NCBI RefSeq assembly: GCF_000964795.1
Contig: NZ_LANX01000001.1
Location: 620,001-684,000, forward strand
Direction: 5' to 3'
Origin: Candidatus Neoehrlichia procyonis str. RAC413
GTDB lineage: Bacteria > Pseudomonadota > Alphaproteobacteria > Rickettsiales > Anaplasmataceae
DNA: 64,000 nt
The translations under genes were made by a program, and so were the position numbers. The first letter of the stretch is position 1, and each line of letters begins with the position of its first letter. Under the pieces are notes generated by a model. It worked only from the letters and a program-made list of their open reading frames with translations, ran no database searches and was not told the DNA's origin. Shown in pieces: positions 1 through 8,235 of the stretch.

Positions 1-459
1 CAAGTAAATATAATGATGATAGTATATGCAATAAAATTACTGTATAATGTAATGCTATAAATACAAATATTAAAATTTTAATATTGTATATACAATAAAC
101 AATGCAGAATTATATAGCTAATATTTATTTTTCTATGAATTTATGTAAACAATATAATGCTTTTTAAAAATTTAATTGTTAGATGCTATATTTAAAGAAA
201 TTGAATTAATTTATAACATACAAGTTTTTTTTTTGTGTACTAACAAAAATTATAAAAAGTATTAACTTACTGTACTACTGCCTTATCAAACTACTAATAT
301 CTATAGATATAAATTTATCACTTTTCAAATCTTACTTACTATCATCATATAATATCAAAACTATCTTATAAAATTACAAATATTTAGAATACAATTTATT
401 AAATTACATGTTACATTATTAACTTTCCTAATTTAAAATTACTAGCAACATATATACTT
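1..459. other. Non-coding AT-rich stretch
   Basis: This region lies downstream of ftsQ on the minus strand. I see no reading frame with a recognisable product and no tRNA-like or GC-rich structured segment. It has a T-run near 226-236. It is probably the spacer between ftsQ and whatever follows beyond the window edge. Confidence 0.5.
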
Positions 460-1239
460 TTATTGTTTTATATAAATTTTGCCATCAATACGCATATCCA
501 CCATTTTCCAGGTTACAAACTCATTAGATGTTCTATTTAAATATGTTAAATAATTCCACGCAATATGCGGATTATTTTCTGGAAGTCGCACCTCTAGTCC
601 ACTAGAAAAAACTATATTCCATCTTCTATCACCTACCCATACAAAAGATGAAATCATAGTACTTAATATACTATTATCATTTAAAATCTCTCGAACAAAA
701 TATAAATTTTTCAAAGCATTATCACCATAAATAGAAATTAAGTTATTTACTCTACCACTTTTAGCTACTATAACATGTCCTGTATTATCAATAATTGAGT
801 TAACCCCATTATGTACCCAATTTGCAAAAGCAAAATACTCCTGAATTTCAATATATATGGTACCAGGTAAAACTCTTTTAATAATCACGTCTTTAATCCA
901 TTTGCTACTGGATTTTATTTTATCCCGCAAATCATTAATAGACAGAAATATAATAGTGCCTCTTCTATCTACAAACTGCAAAATTTCGCTTTTACTTACA
1001 GATTTGTTACCACTAATAATTACCTTATCAATTGCAAACCCATTATCTACTAAAAAGTGAGATATACTAGTAATAAACGTATAATATATTCTATTTACAT
1101 GATATAAAACATAGTTTTTAGAAAAGTACAAAATAGTAAAACTAAACATGAAAATAATAGCAACAAAAATACATTTTTTTATAAAATATACTCTACTTCT
1201 TATCAAATACTTCTTTTGCAAATTACTCACCAAACTCAT
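460..1239 (-). CDS. ftsQ: Cell division protein FtsQ
   Basis: FtsQ is the bitopic inner-membrane protein that links early and late division proteins (FtsB/FtsL side) in the periplasm. The 259-residue protein has a basic N-terminus, one transmembrane segment at about residues 22-42, and a POTRA-like domain at about 70-138 (IDKVIISGNKSVSKSEIL onward). A beta-rich C-terminal domain contains the WKMVDMRIDGKIYIK segment, typical of FtsQ ends (the usual 'xxxDLRxxxxxxVR' position). The start is an ATG. It lies 13 bp after ddl on the same strand, the normal ddl-ftsQ order of division/cell-wall clusters. FtsA, which often follows, is not seen in the remaining 459 bases. The sequence is divergent, but order and architecture agree. 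Confidence 0.88.
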   Translation of the reverse strand: MSLVSNLQKKYLIRSRVYFIKKCIFVAIIFMFSFTILYFSKNYVLYHVNRIYYTFITSISHFLVDNGFAIDKVIISGNKSVSKSEILQFVDRRGTIIFLSINDLRDKIKSSSKWIKDVIIKRVLPGTIYIEIQEYFAFANWVHNGVNSIIDNTGHVIVAKSGRVNNLISIYGDNALKNLYFVREILNDNSILSTMISSFVWVGDRRWNIVFSSGLEVRLPENNPHIAWNYLTYLNRTSNEFVTWKMVDMRIDGKIYIKQ

Positions 1240-1252
1240 TGTTAATTACCAT

Positions 1253-2227
1253 TCAATAACTATTTACCTTCATTAATTGATCTATATACCGACCATAATT
1301 ATTATTAGGATATAAAACATCTTTTACTACTAAATCCACCAACTCATCATAACTTATACCACATTTACGTGTAATTATATCAGGAAACGCAGAGTACTCT
1401 GTCATACCGGGATGAGTATTTATTTCTAGTAATTTAAGTAATTTTTTTTTAGGATCATATCGAAAATCTATTCGTGCCATTGTTTTACATCCTAAACACC
1501 TATATAGTCTTAAAGATTGCTCAAGAGTTTTATTGTATACATCGATAGGAACGTTAGCGGGAAATATATGATCACACATGTTTTTAGTATACTTTGCATT
1601 ATATTCATATATAACACCATCAAATAAAAATTCCATCGTTCCTACTGCCCTATCTAAAAATATTGCTGTTTGTATCTCTTGCCCATCTATATACTCTTCT
1701 ACAATTATCTCCTTACCTAAATCACCAATATTACTGACAGCACTATGATAATCATCATTATTAAAAATAACATATACACCAATGCTTGAACCCTCACTAA
1801 TAGGCTTAATTACATAAGGATAAGGCAGAATATTACTATTAGAAAGCAACATATCTAACGTTATAACCTTATATACTGGATAATCTATTTTCAATTTATC
1901 TAATACATACTTGGTCACAACTTTATTCATTGCAATGGACGAAGCTAAAACCCCTGAATGGGTATAAGGAATTTGCATAACATCCAATAAACCAGCAATA
2001 GAGCCATCTTCGCCATATTTACCATGCAAAGCATTATAAACAACATTTGGAGAAGCATTACGCAAATTATTATCAACATTACTATCTACATCGATACTGA
2101 CAACATTATAACAAAGACGTTTAAGTGATTCTGTTATTAACTTTCCACTCATTAAAGAAACCTCTCGTTCTAAAGACATGCCGCCATTTAAAACCACTAT
2201 AGATAATTCTTTATTTAAACAATTCAC
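1253..2227 (-). CDS. ddl: D-alanine--D-alanine ligase
   Basis: This ATP-grasp enzyme joins two D-Ala in the cytoplasm to make the dipeptide terminus of peptidoglycan precursors. The length (324 aa) is slightly above that of short DdlB types. Visible family features are the N-terminal GGMSLEREVSLMSG nucleotide/substrate region, VYNALHGKYGEDG, the SEGSSIGVYV loop, and the C-terminal metal/substrate motif LLEINTHPGMTEYSAFP. The start codon read here is GTG (bases 2225-2227) with only a weak ribosome-binding site. It is followed by ftsQ after 13 bp, so the two are probably co-transcribed. Its retention is notable because related Ehrlichia are usually described as lacking a complete peptidoglycan assembly set; the precursor or D-Ala-D-Ala may still be made. 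Confidence 0.95.
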   Translation of the reverse strand: MNCLNKELSIVVLNGGMSLEREVSLMSGKLITESLKRLCYNVVSIDVDSNVDNNLRNASPNVVYNALHGKYGEDGSIAGLLDVMQIPYTHSGVLASSIAMNKVVTKYVLDKLKIDYPVYKVITLDMLLSNSNILPYPYVIKPISEGSSIGVYVIFNNDDYHSAVSNIGDLGKEIIVEEYIDGQEIQTAIFLDRAVGTMEFLFDGVIYEYNAKYTKNMCDHIFPANVPIDVYNKTLEQSLRLYRCLGCKTMARIDFRYDPKKKLLKLLEINTHPGMTEYSAFPDIITRKCGISYDELVDLVVKDVLYPNNNYGRYIDQLMKVNSY

Positions 2228-2702
2228 AATATTACCATAATTCTCATAGGTATTTACTACATCACAGTTAAACTAATTAGCGTAGCACACAACATGACAT
2301 AATAGTGTAAAAACAAAGTTTTTACCCCAACATAACATTATCATAAGCATATAGCTACAACAGCTTCTTAATTTATCAATTAAAAATAATATACAATTTT
2401 CCATCCAAAATAAACAGCAGATCATAAAGACATTTTGCTAAAATCAAAACCTTCACCCATAATTAATGCACTGTTCAAATTATAAAGCAACACGTACAAC
2501 AGAAAAAATACAGGCGCTAAGAATTATTGCACGATATAATTACATAAATCTCATAAAGTACAGTCCTATAATTTGTCACACTAGTTTCACAGAAAAATAC
2601 CTTTTACTATTTTATTAATTTAAAGCAATCCTAATAATACTTAACTGATATGCTTGCTTTTGCTTTATAAAAAAATCACAAGTTAATTAACATTAACAAA
2701 CA
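2228..2702. other. Intergenic region upstream of ddl
   Basis: This is the spacer between the stop of gshB and the start of ddl (both on the minus strand). It should hold the promoter for ddl-ftsQ. It contains a cluster of TTAA tetramers near 2681-2696, but not at the 7-bp spacing of a CtrA site. I see no gene. Confidence 0.4.
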
Positions 2703-3647
2703 CTAGTTGTTTAGAGAAAATTTTCTATCTTTTAGCTTACTTTCAAAGCAATCCCAACAATCCTTTTCAAGGGTAACATTATATACTTGATTTATCTGTA
2801 GAATACCACAAGGAGAAGTAACATTAATTTCCAATAAGTAACCATTCAGAATATCAATACCCGCAAAAACTAACCCTCGAGATAATAATTCTTTACCTAC
2901 TAACGAACAAATTTCATTATCACGATCTGATAATGTAGTAGCTTCTGGAATTGATCCTAAAGTTAAATTTGTTCTTATTTCATATTGAGATAATATTTTA
3001 CGTTTTATTGCACCTATTGGTTTTCCATCTAAAAGTACTATCCTTTTATCACTATATATATCAGGTAAAAACTTCTGAACAACTATTGGACAATTATATT
3101 TTGAAATCATTAAGCTAGCTATAACTTCTATATTCATTATTTTACAAAATCGTATTACATCATTACCCCCATAACTATAAAGTGGTTTCAAAATCACGTC
3201 CTCATATTCCTGATAAAAGTACCTAATCAATTGGATATTCTCTGTAATCAAAGTGGGAGGAATAAATTGTGGGAATGATAAAGGCAATAATTTTTCCGGG
3301 CAATCCCTAAGACTTTTTGGATCATTAATTAAAACAACGTTTTTTAGTTTTTCCAAAATATATGTTGAAGTAATATACCGCATGTTAAAGGGCGGATTTT
3401 GTCTAATAAATAATATATCTAACGATTCAAGATCAAGCTCTTCTTCCTCGCCAAAACATAGCATATTATTTTGTACATATACAATTGATGCTTGCGCAAT
3501 TGGTTTATTTAATTTAAAAGCAAGTTGATGTGGCTCATAAAAGAACACTAAATATCCTCTTCTTTGAGCTTCTTTAATAAAATGAACAGATACGTCTTTT
3601 TCAGCAATAACATCCCTATCCATTTGAAAGGCAATTCTTAACAACAT
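2703..3647 (-). CDS. gshB: Glutathione synthetase
   Basis: GshB catalyses the ATP-dependent addition of glycine to gamma-glutamylcysteine in the cytoplasm, the last step of glutathione synthesis. It has 314 aa, the normal bacterial length. The N-terminal domain has IAFQMDRDVIAEKDVSVHF (equivalent of the MDPI...KDSS segment) and FIRQNPPFNMRYI. The ATP-grasp part has VILKPLYSYGGNDVIRF, and the C-terminus has LVFAGIDILNGYLLEINVTSPCG, the family's metal-binding ending. It follows the BON lipoprotein by 9 bp, so the two form an operon. No gshA is seen in this window. Glutathione made here would supply GrxD encoded at 41.2 kb. Confidence 0.96.
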   Translation of the reverse strand: MLLRIAFQMDRDVIAEKDVSVHFIKEAQRRGYLVFFYEPHQLAFKLNKPIAQASIVYVQNNMLCFGEEEELDLESLDILFIRQNPPFNMRYITSTYILEKLKNVVLINDPKSLRDCPEKLLPLSFPQFIPPTLITENIQLIRYFYQEYEDVILKPLYSYGGNDVIRFCKIMNIEVIASLMISKYNCPIVVQKFLPDIYSDKRIVLLDGKPIGAIKRKILSQYEIRTNLTLGSIPEATTLSDRDNEICSLVGKELLSRGLVFAGIDILNGYLLEINVTSPCGILQINQVYNVTLEKDCWDCFESKLKDRKFSLNN

Positions 3648-3656
3648 AACTGCTTA

Positions 3657-4256
3657 CTAATGTCGTAATTTACTATCTTTAAACCTAACGTAACTAATTA
3701 CTTGTTTAACACCCCTAATCTTTCGTACTGCTGATACAACAGTATCTAGCTCTTTTTTATCTTGGGCAATGCCCATTAGGTAAACAATACCATTAATTGT
3801 ACTTACACTATAATTTATTGATTTAACACCTTTGCGTCCAACTATACGTGCCTTCACCTGTGTACTAATGACACTATCTATAGCAAGTTCCTTTAAATTT
3901 AATCCACTTTTTTCAACATTAATTTCATTCACTACTTCTCTAACATCTTTCTGCTGCCAAGCTATTTTTTCAGCACTAATTCTTTTTTCTAGTGATTTGA
4001 CATTCCCAAGCAGTAAAACTCTCCCCTCATTTACCTTAACTGTTACTGACGAAAAGATGCCTATTTTAAATAGCTCTTTATTAATCTTAATTAAAATTGC
4101 TGTATCATCTATTGTATCTCCAACTGAACGATCTTGAAGCGTAACAATTGCACCGGTAGTAACAGCTAATCCTGCTAAAATAGCCGTACAACTAGTCTGG
4201 CTAATCATTAAGCAAACTACCAGTAGTAAATTAATAATACGCATCGCATCAAACAT
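3657..4256 (-). CDS. BON-domain outer-membrane-type lipoprotein
   Basis: This 199-aa secreted protein has a hydrophobic N-terminus (about residues 6-22) and a Cys at residue 23 (ISQTSC), read as a lipoprotein signal although Gln at -3 is atypical. Two BON domains follow, at about 51-115 (ILIKINKELF ... EVVNEINVEK) and about 129-192 (VISTQVKARIVGRKGVKSI ... VISYVRF). BON domains bind phospholipid, and YraP/OsmY-type proteins support envelope integrity. The start is favoured by AAGGA 5 bases upstream of the ATG; a second ATG four codons in would also give a signal peptide. It is co-transcribed with gshB. Confidence 0.85.
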   Translation of the reverse strand: MFDAMRIINLLLVVCLMISQTSCTAILAGLAVTTGAIVTLQDRSVGDTIDDTAILIKINKELFKIGIFSSVTVKVNEGRVLLLGNVKSLEKRISAEKIAWQQKDVREVVNEINVEKSGLNLKELAIDSVISTQVKARIVGRKGVKSINYSVSTINGIVYLMGIAQDKKELDTVVSAVRKIRGVKQVISYVRFKDSKLRH

Positions 4257-4421
4257 AGATTTCCTTATTGCTATATAAATAAATTTTTTAACTGTGTAAA
4301 CATATTTGATATATTAATTAAGGTAACGTACAAATATAAAAAATATCTTCAATCTATAAAAACACTTTAAACAATAGCACTATTATAATAAAATGATAAA
4401 TACATAAAATTATAAAAAATT

Positions 4422-6212
4422 ATGCAAACATATAGGACGCACTTATGTAACCAACTAAGAGAATGCGATATAAACAAGGAAGTTACTTTATCTGGATGGA
4501 TTTACAGAAAACGTGATCACGGTGGTATCGTTTTTGTAGATTTAAGAGATCATTATGGCATTACCCAATTAGTGTTCAACGCGTCTACACACAATGAAAT
4601 TTTTAATACTATCACTAATATTAGATTAGAAAGCGTTATTACAGTACAAGGAACAGTAATTGCTAGAAGTAAAGAAACTATTAATACAACTTTAGAAACT
4701 GGGTACATAGAAATATACGTACATCATTTAAATATTGAAACAGAGTCCAATATATTACCAATAAATATTTCCAGCACTGCTGAGTACCCTGAGGAAACAA
4801 GATTAAAATACAGATTTCTAGATTTAAGACGGGAAAAAATACGAAAGAATATACTTTTAAGATCTCAAGTAATTGCTGAATTCAGAAAGATCATGTGGGA
4901 TCAAGGATTTATCGAAATACAAACTCCGATACTAACAGCATCATCTCCTGAAGGGGCAAGAGATTATCTAGTTCCAAGCCGTATACACAAGGGTAAATTT
5001 TACGCTTTACCTCAAGCTCCTCAAATATTTAAGCAATTACTTATGACAAGTGGATTCGATAAGTATTTTCAAATAGCCCCTTGTTTTCGGGACGAAGATG
5101 CACGTGCTGATAGATCCCCTGGGGAATTTTATCAATTAGACATAGAGATGTCTTTTGTTACTCAGAATGACATATTCAATACTATTGAGCCAATATTATA
5201 TACTATCTTTACAAAATTCTCTAATAAAAAAGTATCACGCAATTTCCCTAAAATATCATATCATGATGCAATGTTAAAATATGGGTCTGACAAACCAGAC
5301 TTAAGAAACCCGATCATTATTACTGATATGACAGAAATCTTTCAAGATGCAAATTTCAATACATTTAGAACAAATATCCTTTCAGGTATGGTAATAAGAG
5401 CAATACCTGCCCCAAATACTGCAAATAATTCTAGAAGCTTTTTTGACAGTAAAATAGAGTATGCAAAAAAGATCGGTGCTAAAGGCCTTGGCTATATTAC
5501 ATTTGATAGTAACTTTACTGCAAAAGGTCCTATAGCAAAATTTTTAAATGAAGAACAAATAAAGAAAATACAAATTACTGCTAACCTTAATCCAGGAGAC
5601 AGTATATTCTTTATATCAGATATGCCAAACAAAGCTTCTATACTTGCAGGAGAAATTAGAAAATTGTTAGGTACGGAATTAAATTTAATAGAAAAAGATA
5701 CATTTAAATTTTGTTGGATAGTAGATTTTCCTTATTTTCAGTACAATAATACAGAAAATAAAATAGACTTTTTTCATAATCCATTTTCAATGCCTCAAGG
5801 CGGTATAGAAGCTTTAAATAATGCAAATCCTTTAGATATCTTAGCTTATCAATATGACATTGTTTGTAATGGTGTGGAAATTTCAAGCGGAGCTATACGT
5901 AGCCACAAACTTGACATAATATATAAAGCTTTTTCCATTGCTGGATACAATAGAGAAGACGTTAATCAAAAATTTGGTTCAATAGTACGAGCATTTAAAT
6001 ATGGAGTACCACCCCACGGAGGTATAGCACCAGGAATAGATCGCATATTAATGCTATTGGCTGATGTATTAAATATTAGAGAAGTTGTATGTTTCCCGCT
6101 TAACCAAACAGGAGAAGACTTATTAATGGGAGCGCCATCAAAAATTTATGATAATCAATTAAAAGAATTATCACTATCATTAAAAGAATCAGAAACCAAA
6201 GATAATACATAA
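4422..6212 (+). CDS. aspS: Aspartyl-tRNA synthetase
   Basis: This class II synthetase charges tRNA-Asp, and probably also tRNA-Asn, as AspRS does in most alphaproteobacteria that use GatCAB. It has 596 aa, the normal length for the bacterial type with a GAD insertion. The N-terminal OB fold has [21 protein letters not shown]. Class II motif 2 appears as [20 protein letters not shown], and motif 3 as [19 protein letters not shown]. Near the C-terminus, [16 protein letters not shown] is typical of the family. It is divergent from the BON lipoprotein gene across a 165-bp promoter region and appears monocistronic. Confidence 0.98.
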   Translation: MQTYRTHLCNQLRECDINKEVTLSGWIYRKRDHGGIVFVDLRDHYGITQLVFNASTHNEIFNTITNIRLESVITVQGTVIARSKETINTTLETGYIEIYVHHLNIETESNILPINISSTAEYPEETRLKYRFLDLRREKIRKNILLRSQVIAEFRKIMWDQGFIEIQTPILTASSPEGARDYLVPSRIHKGKFYALPQAPQIFKQLLMTSGFDKYFQIAPCFRDEDARADRSPGEFYQLDIEMSFVTQNDIFNTIEPILYTIFTKFSNKKVSRNFPKISYHDAMLKYGSDKPDLRNPIIITDMTEIFQDANFNTFRTNILSGMVIRAIPAPNTANNSRSFFDSKIEYAKKIGAKGLGYITFDSNFTAKGPIAKFLNEEQIKKIQITANLNPGDSIFFISDMPNKASILAGEIRKLLGTELNLIEKDTFKFCWIVDFPYFQYNNTENKIDFFHNPFSMPQGGIEALNNANPLDILAYQYDIVCNGVEISSGAIRSHKLDIIYKAFSIAGYNREDVNQKFGSIVRAFKYGVPPHGGIAPGIDRILMLLADVLNIREVVCFPLNQTGEDLLMGAPSKIYDNQLKELSLSLKESETKDNT

Positions 6213-6906
6213 TTTAATATAAATAAACACGAATTATAGCACGTAGTGCGTTATTATCTATACTGTAAAACCCTTAAAGTTACTTTTATTAGTAATGGAT
6301 ACAGCAAAAGATACAACCCTATGAAGGAATAAGCAATTTTTATAATGTACTGAAACCTATACTGCACTAAAGAAGCTTTACAATATGCTTAACAATACAT
6401 AAAAACTCATTAATTAAATGTATAATCCAAAATTCTAATCAAAAATCACATATTAAAAAATAAATCTAAGTAACACATTTATAAAATTTACTTATAAATA
6501 ATAAACCCCATTAATATATAATTAACACACTAATACAATCAAATAGCTATCCTATAACATAGTAAACTAATATAATACCTCCTTCCCCCTCCCCTTAACA
6601 TAAGCACTTAATAAGAGATTTTTAAATTTATACGTACTAAAATAGCTTTATAACTAATAACTATATCACAATAATGGCTTATCAATTTACAATTTATTGG
6701 CATTGAAAATACCTATTTAATAAATCGTAATACTATAATGTATCTTCAATTACATAACTTAGCTAACTTACGTTGTATATATCATTATGGTAATTATATT
6801 ATTACTTTAATTTCAATTAAGATTAATTTGCAAGCTTTATAATAATATTAATATCATGTTAACTTAAATATTGTCAAATATATCTTTTATATATACACTA
6901 AATATT
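6213..6906. other. Intergenic spacer with pyrimidine tract
   Basis: No coding frame is supported between aspS and the HAD gene. The only notable point is a C/T-only tract at about 6578-6596 (CCTCCTTCCCCCTCCCCTT), unusual in so AT-rich a sequence. Its function is unknown. Confidence 0.4.
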
Positions 6907-7491
6907 ATGATATACCCTACAAATGTACCATCAGCCGTAATATTTGACTGGTATAATACCATAGTTAACACTAGTAACATAAATTATCAAATTGTTAGTC
7001 AAACCTTATCAAAAAAAAATAATGCTTTGCTCAATAGCAAGTTAAAAAAATTAAGTATATCACATGAACAAATACTTAATAAATCACAAACACAATATAA
7101 AATACAACTTAATGACAACATATTAGAACTACTAGAATTGTTACATCAAAATAATATAAGCATGGCCATTGTTAGTAATAAAAACGGTCATTATTTACGT
7201 CGTGATGTTTATGATATTGGTATTGCAAAATATTTTAAAAGTATAATAGGAGCTGGTGATACACCAGAGAATAAACCTTCACCGAAACCAATATTAGCAG
7301 CATTAGAAATGATAAACCTTCCACCAAATGAAAAAGTATTTTTTATCGGAGACAGCATATCAGATGTAGAAAGTGCAAAAAATGCAAATTGTTTTCCTAT
7401 AATGTATAACAGCAACATTAATATTAGTGGAGTTTTATCCTTTACTCATTTTAAAGAATTTAGTAACCTTATAATAAATTTGCTGAATTAA
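6907..7491 (+). CDS. HAD-superfamily hydrolase (phosphatase-like) with altered DxD motif
   Basis: Members of the haloacid dehalogenase superfamily, most often phosphoglycolate-phosphatase-like, remove phosphate from small molecules. The ATG at 6907 is preferred (194 aa), because it places the nucleophile motif near the N-terminus; a TTG at 6871 would add 12 residues. Motif I reads VIFDWYNTI, motif II is MAIVSNKNG, the motif III Lys lies in ENKPSPKP, and motif IV is FFIGDSISDVESA. The second Asp of the usual DxD is Tyr here, so acid/base catalysis may differ or be lost. The following RDD gene starts 3 bp after the stop, implying a two-gene operon. The substrate cannot be told from sequence. 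Confidence 0.85.
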   Translation: MIYPTNVPSAVIFDWYNTIVNTSNINYQIVSQTLSKKNNALLNSKLKKLSISHEQILNKSQTQYKIQLNDNILELLELLHQNNISMAIVSNKNGHYLRRDVYDIGIAKYFKSIIGAGDTPENKPSPKPILAALEMINLPPNEKVFFIGDSISDVESAKNANCFPIMYNSNINISGVLSFTHFKEFSNLIINLLN

Positions 7492-7494
7492 AAA

Positions 7495-7989
7495 ATGAAT
7501 ATATTAGCAACTATCCCACAAAGAATTTTTGCAAATGTTATTGATTCTACAATATTACTAATTTTCATATTCCCATTTTCGCTAATATCTTTAGATCTAC
7601 CATGCATTTTTTTACTATATAGTATTACTGTAAATTGTAGCTATTACACATATTTTTTATCATCGTCAACACAAGCAACTCTTGGTCAAAAACTTTTAAA
7701 TATTCATACCGCTAAATGCAATAATAATAAAATTGATACACAAACAGCATTTGATCGAACACTTTCTGAATTTTTATGCCCAATCATTATTATGATACTA
7801 ACCCAAATAGTAAATATTGCCCACAAGTCATCATTCATTGTAATCACAGCACTTTTTGCTCAAATAGTAATACTGGTTATGTATGTCTATTGGTACTCAA
7901 TTGCTATATTTTCACAAAAACGGCAAACTTTTCATGATATCCTTTTTGACACTATAGTTGTCACAGGAAAATTTACTAACAAAAAATAA
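7495..7989 (+). CDS. RDD-family membrane protein
   Basis: This is a 164-aa integral membrane protein. It has the RDD-family start (ATIPQRIFANVIDSTILLIFIF, with the Arg and Asp of the name), hydrophobic segments at about 16-34, 40-56, 90-110 and 112-135, and the TLGQKLLNIHTAK segment that characterises the family after the second helix. The family's C-terminal FHDILFDTIVV is also present. The biochemical role of RDD proteins is mostly unknown; some have been linked to sodium/proton transport. It sits 3 bp after the HAD gene and is probably co-transcribed. Confidence 0.85.
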   Translation: MNILATIPQRIFANVIDSTILLIFIFPFSLISLDLPCIFLLYSITVNCSYYTYFLSSSTQATLGQKLLNIHTAKCNNNKIDTQTAFDRTLSEFLCPIIIMILTQIVNIAHKSSFIVITALFAQIVILVMYVYWYSIAIFSQKRQTFHDILFDTIVVTGKFTNKK

Positions 7990-8235
7990 TTTTTATATTT
8001 TTTTATTTTTGTAATAATAGTATATATATTATAGTAGGTAAGCTTATACTATTTAATAGTATCCAAATCGGTCAATTATACATATAATAAAAAAGAAAAT
8101 TTATGATGAATGGCCTTAATGTTGTAGCACGCGTTATGAATAAAAAAATTAAAGAATATTTATATAGCTATTAGTAATTTGTCAGATTTTACACATGGTG
8201 AAATATATGGTCAGTCTTTTTCTGGTACAATACAC

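Noticed and set aside
8103-8174. A 23-codon frame (start MMNGLNVVARVM) just before ppdK
   Set aside because: Too short and without support. It could be a leader peptide, but nothing in the sequence argues for that.
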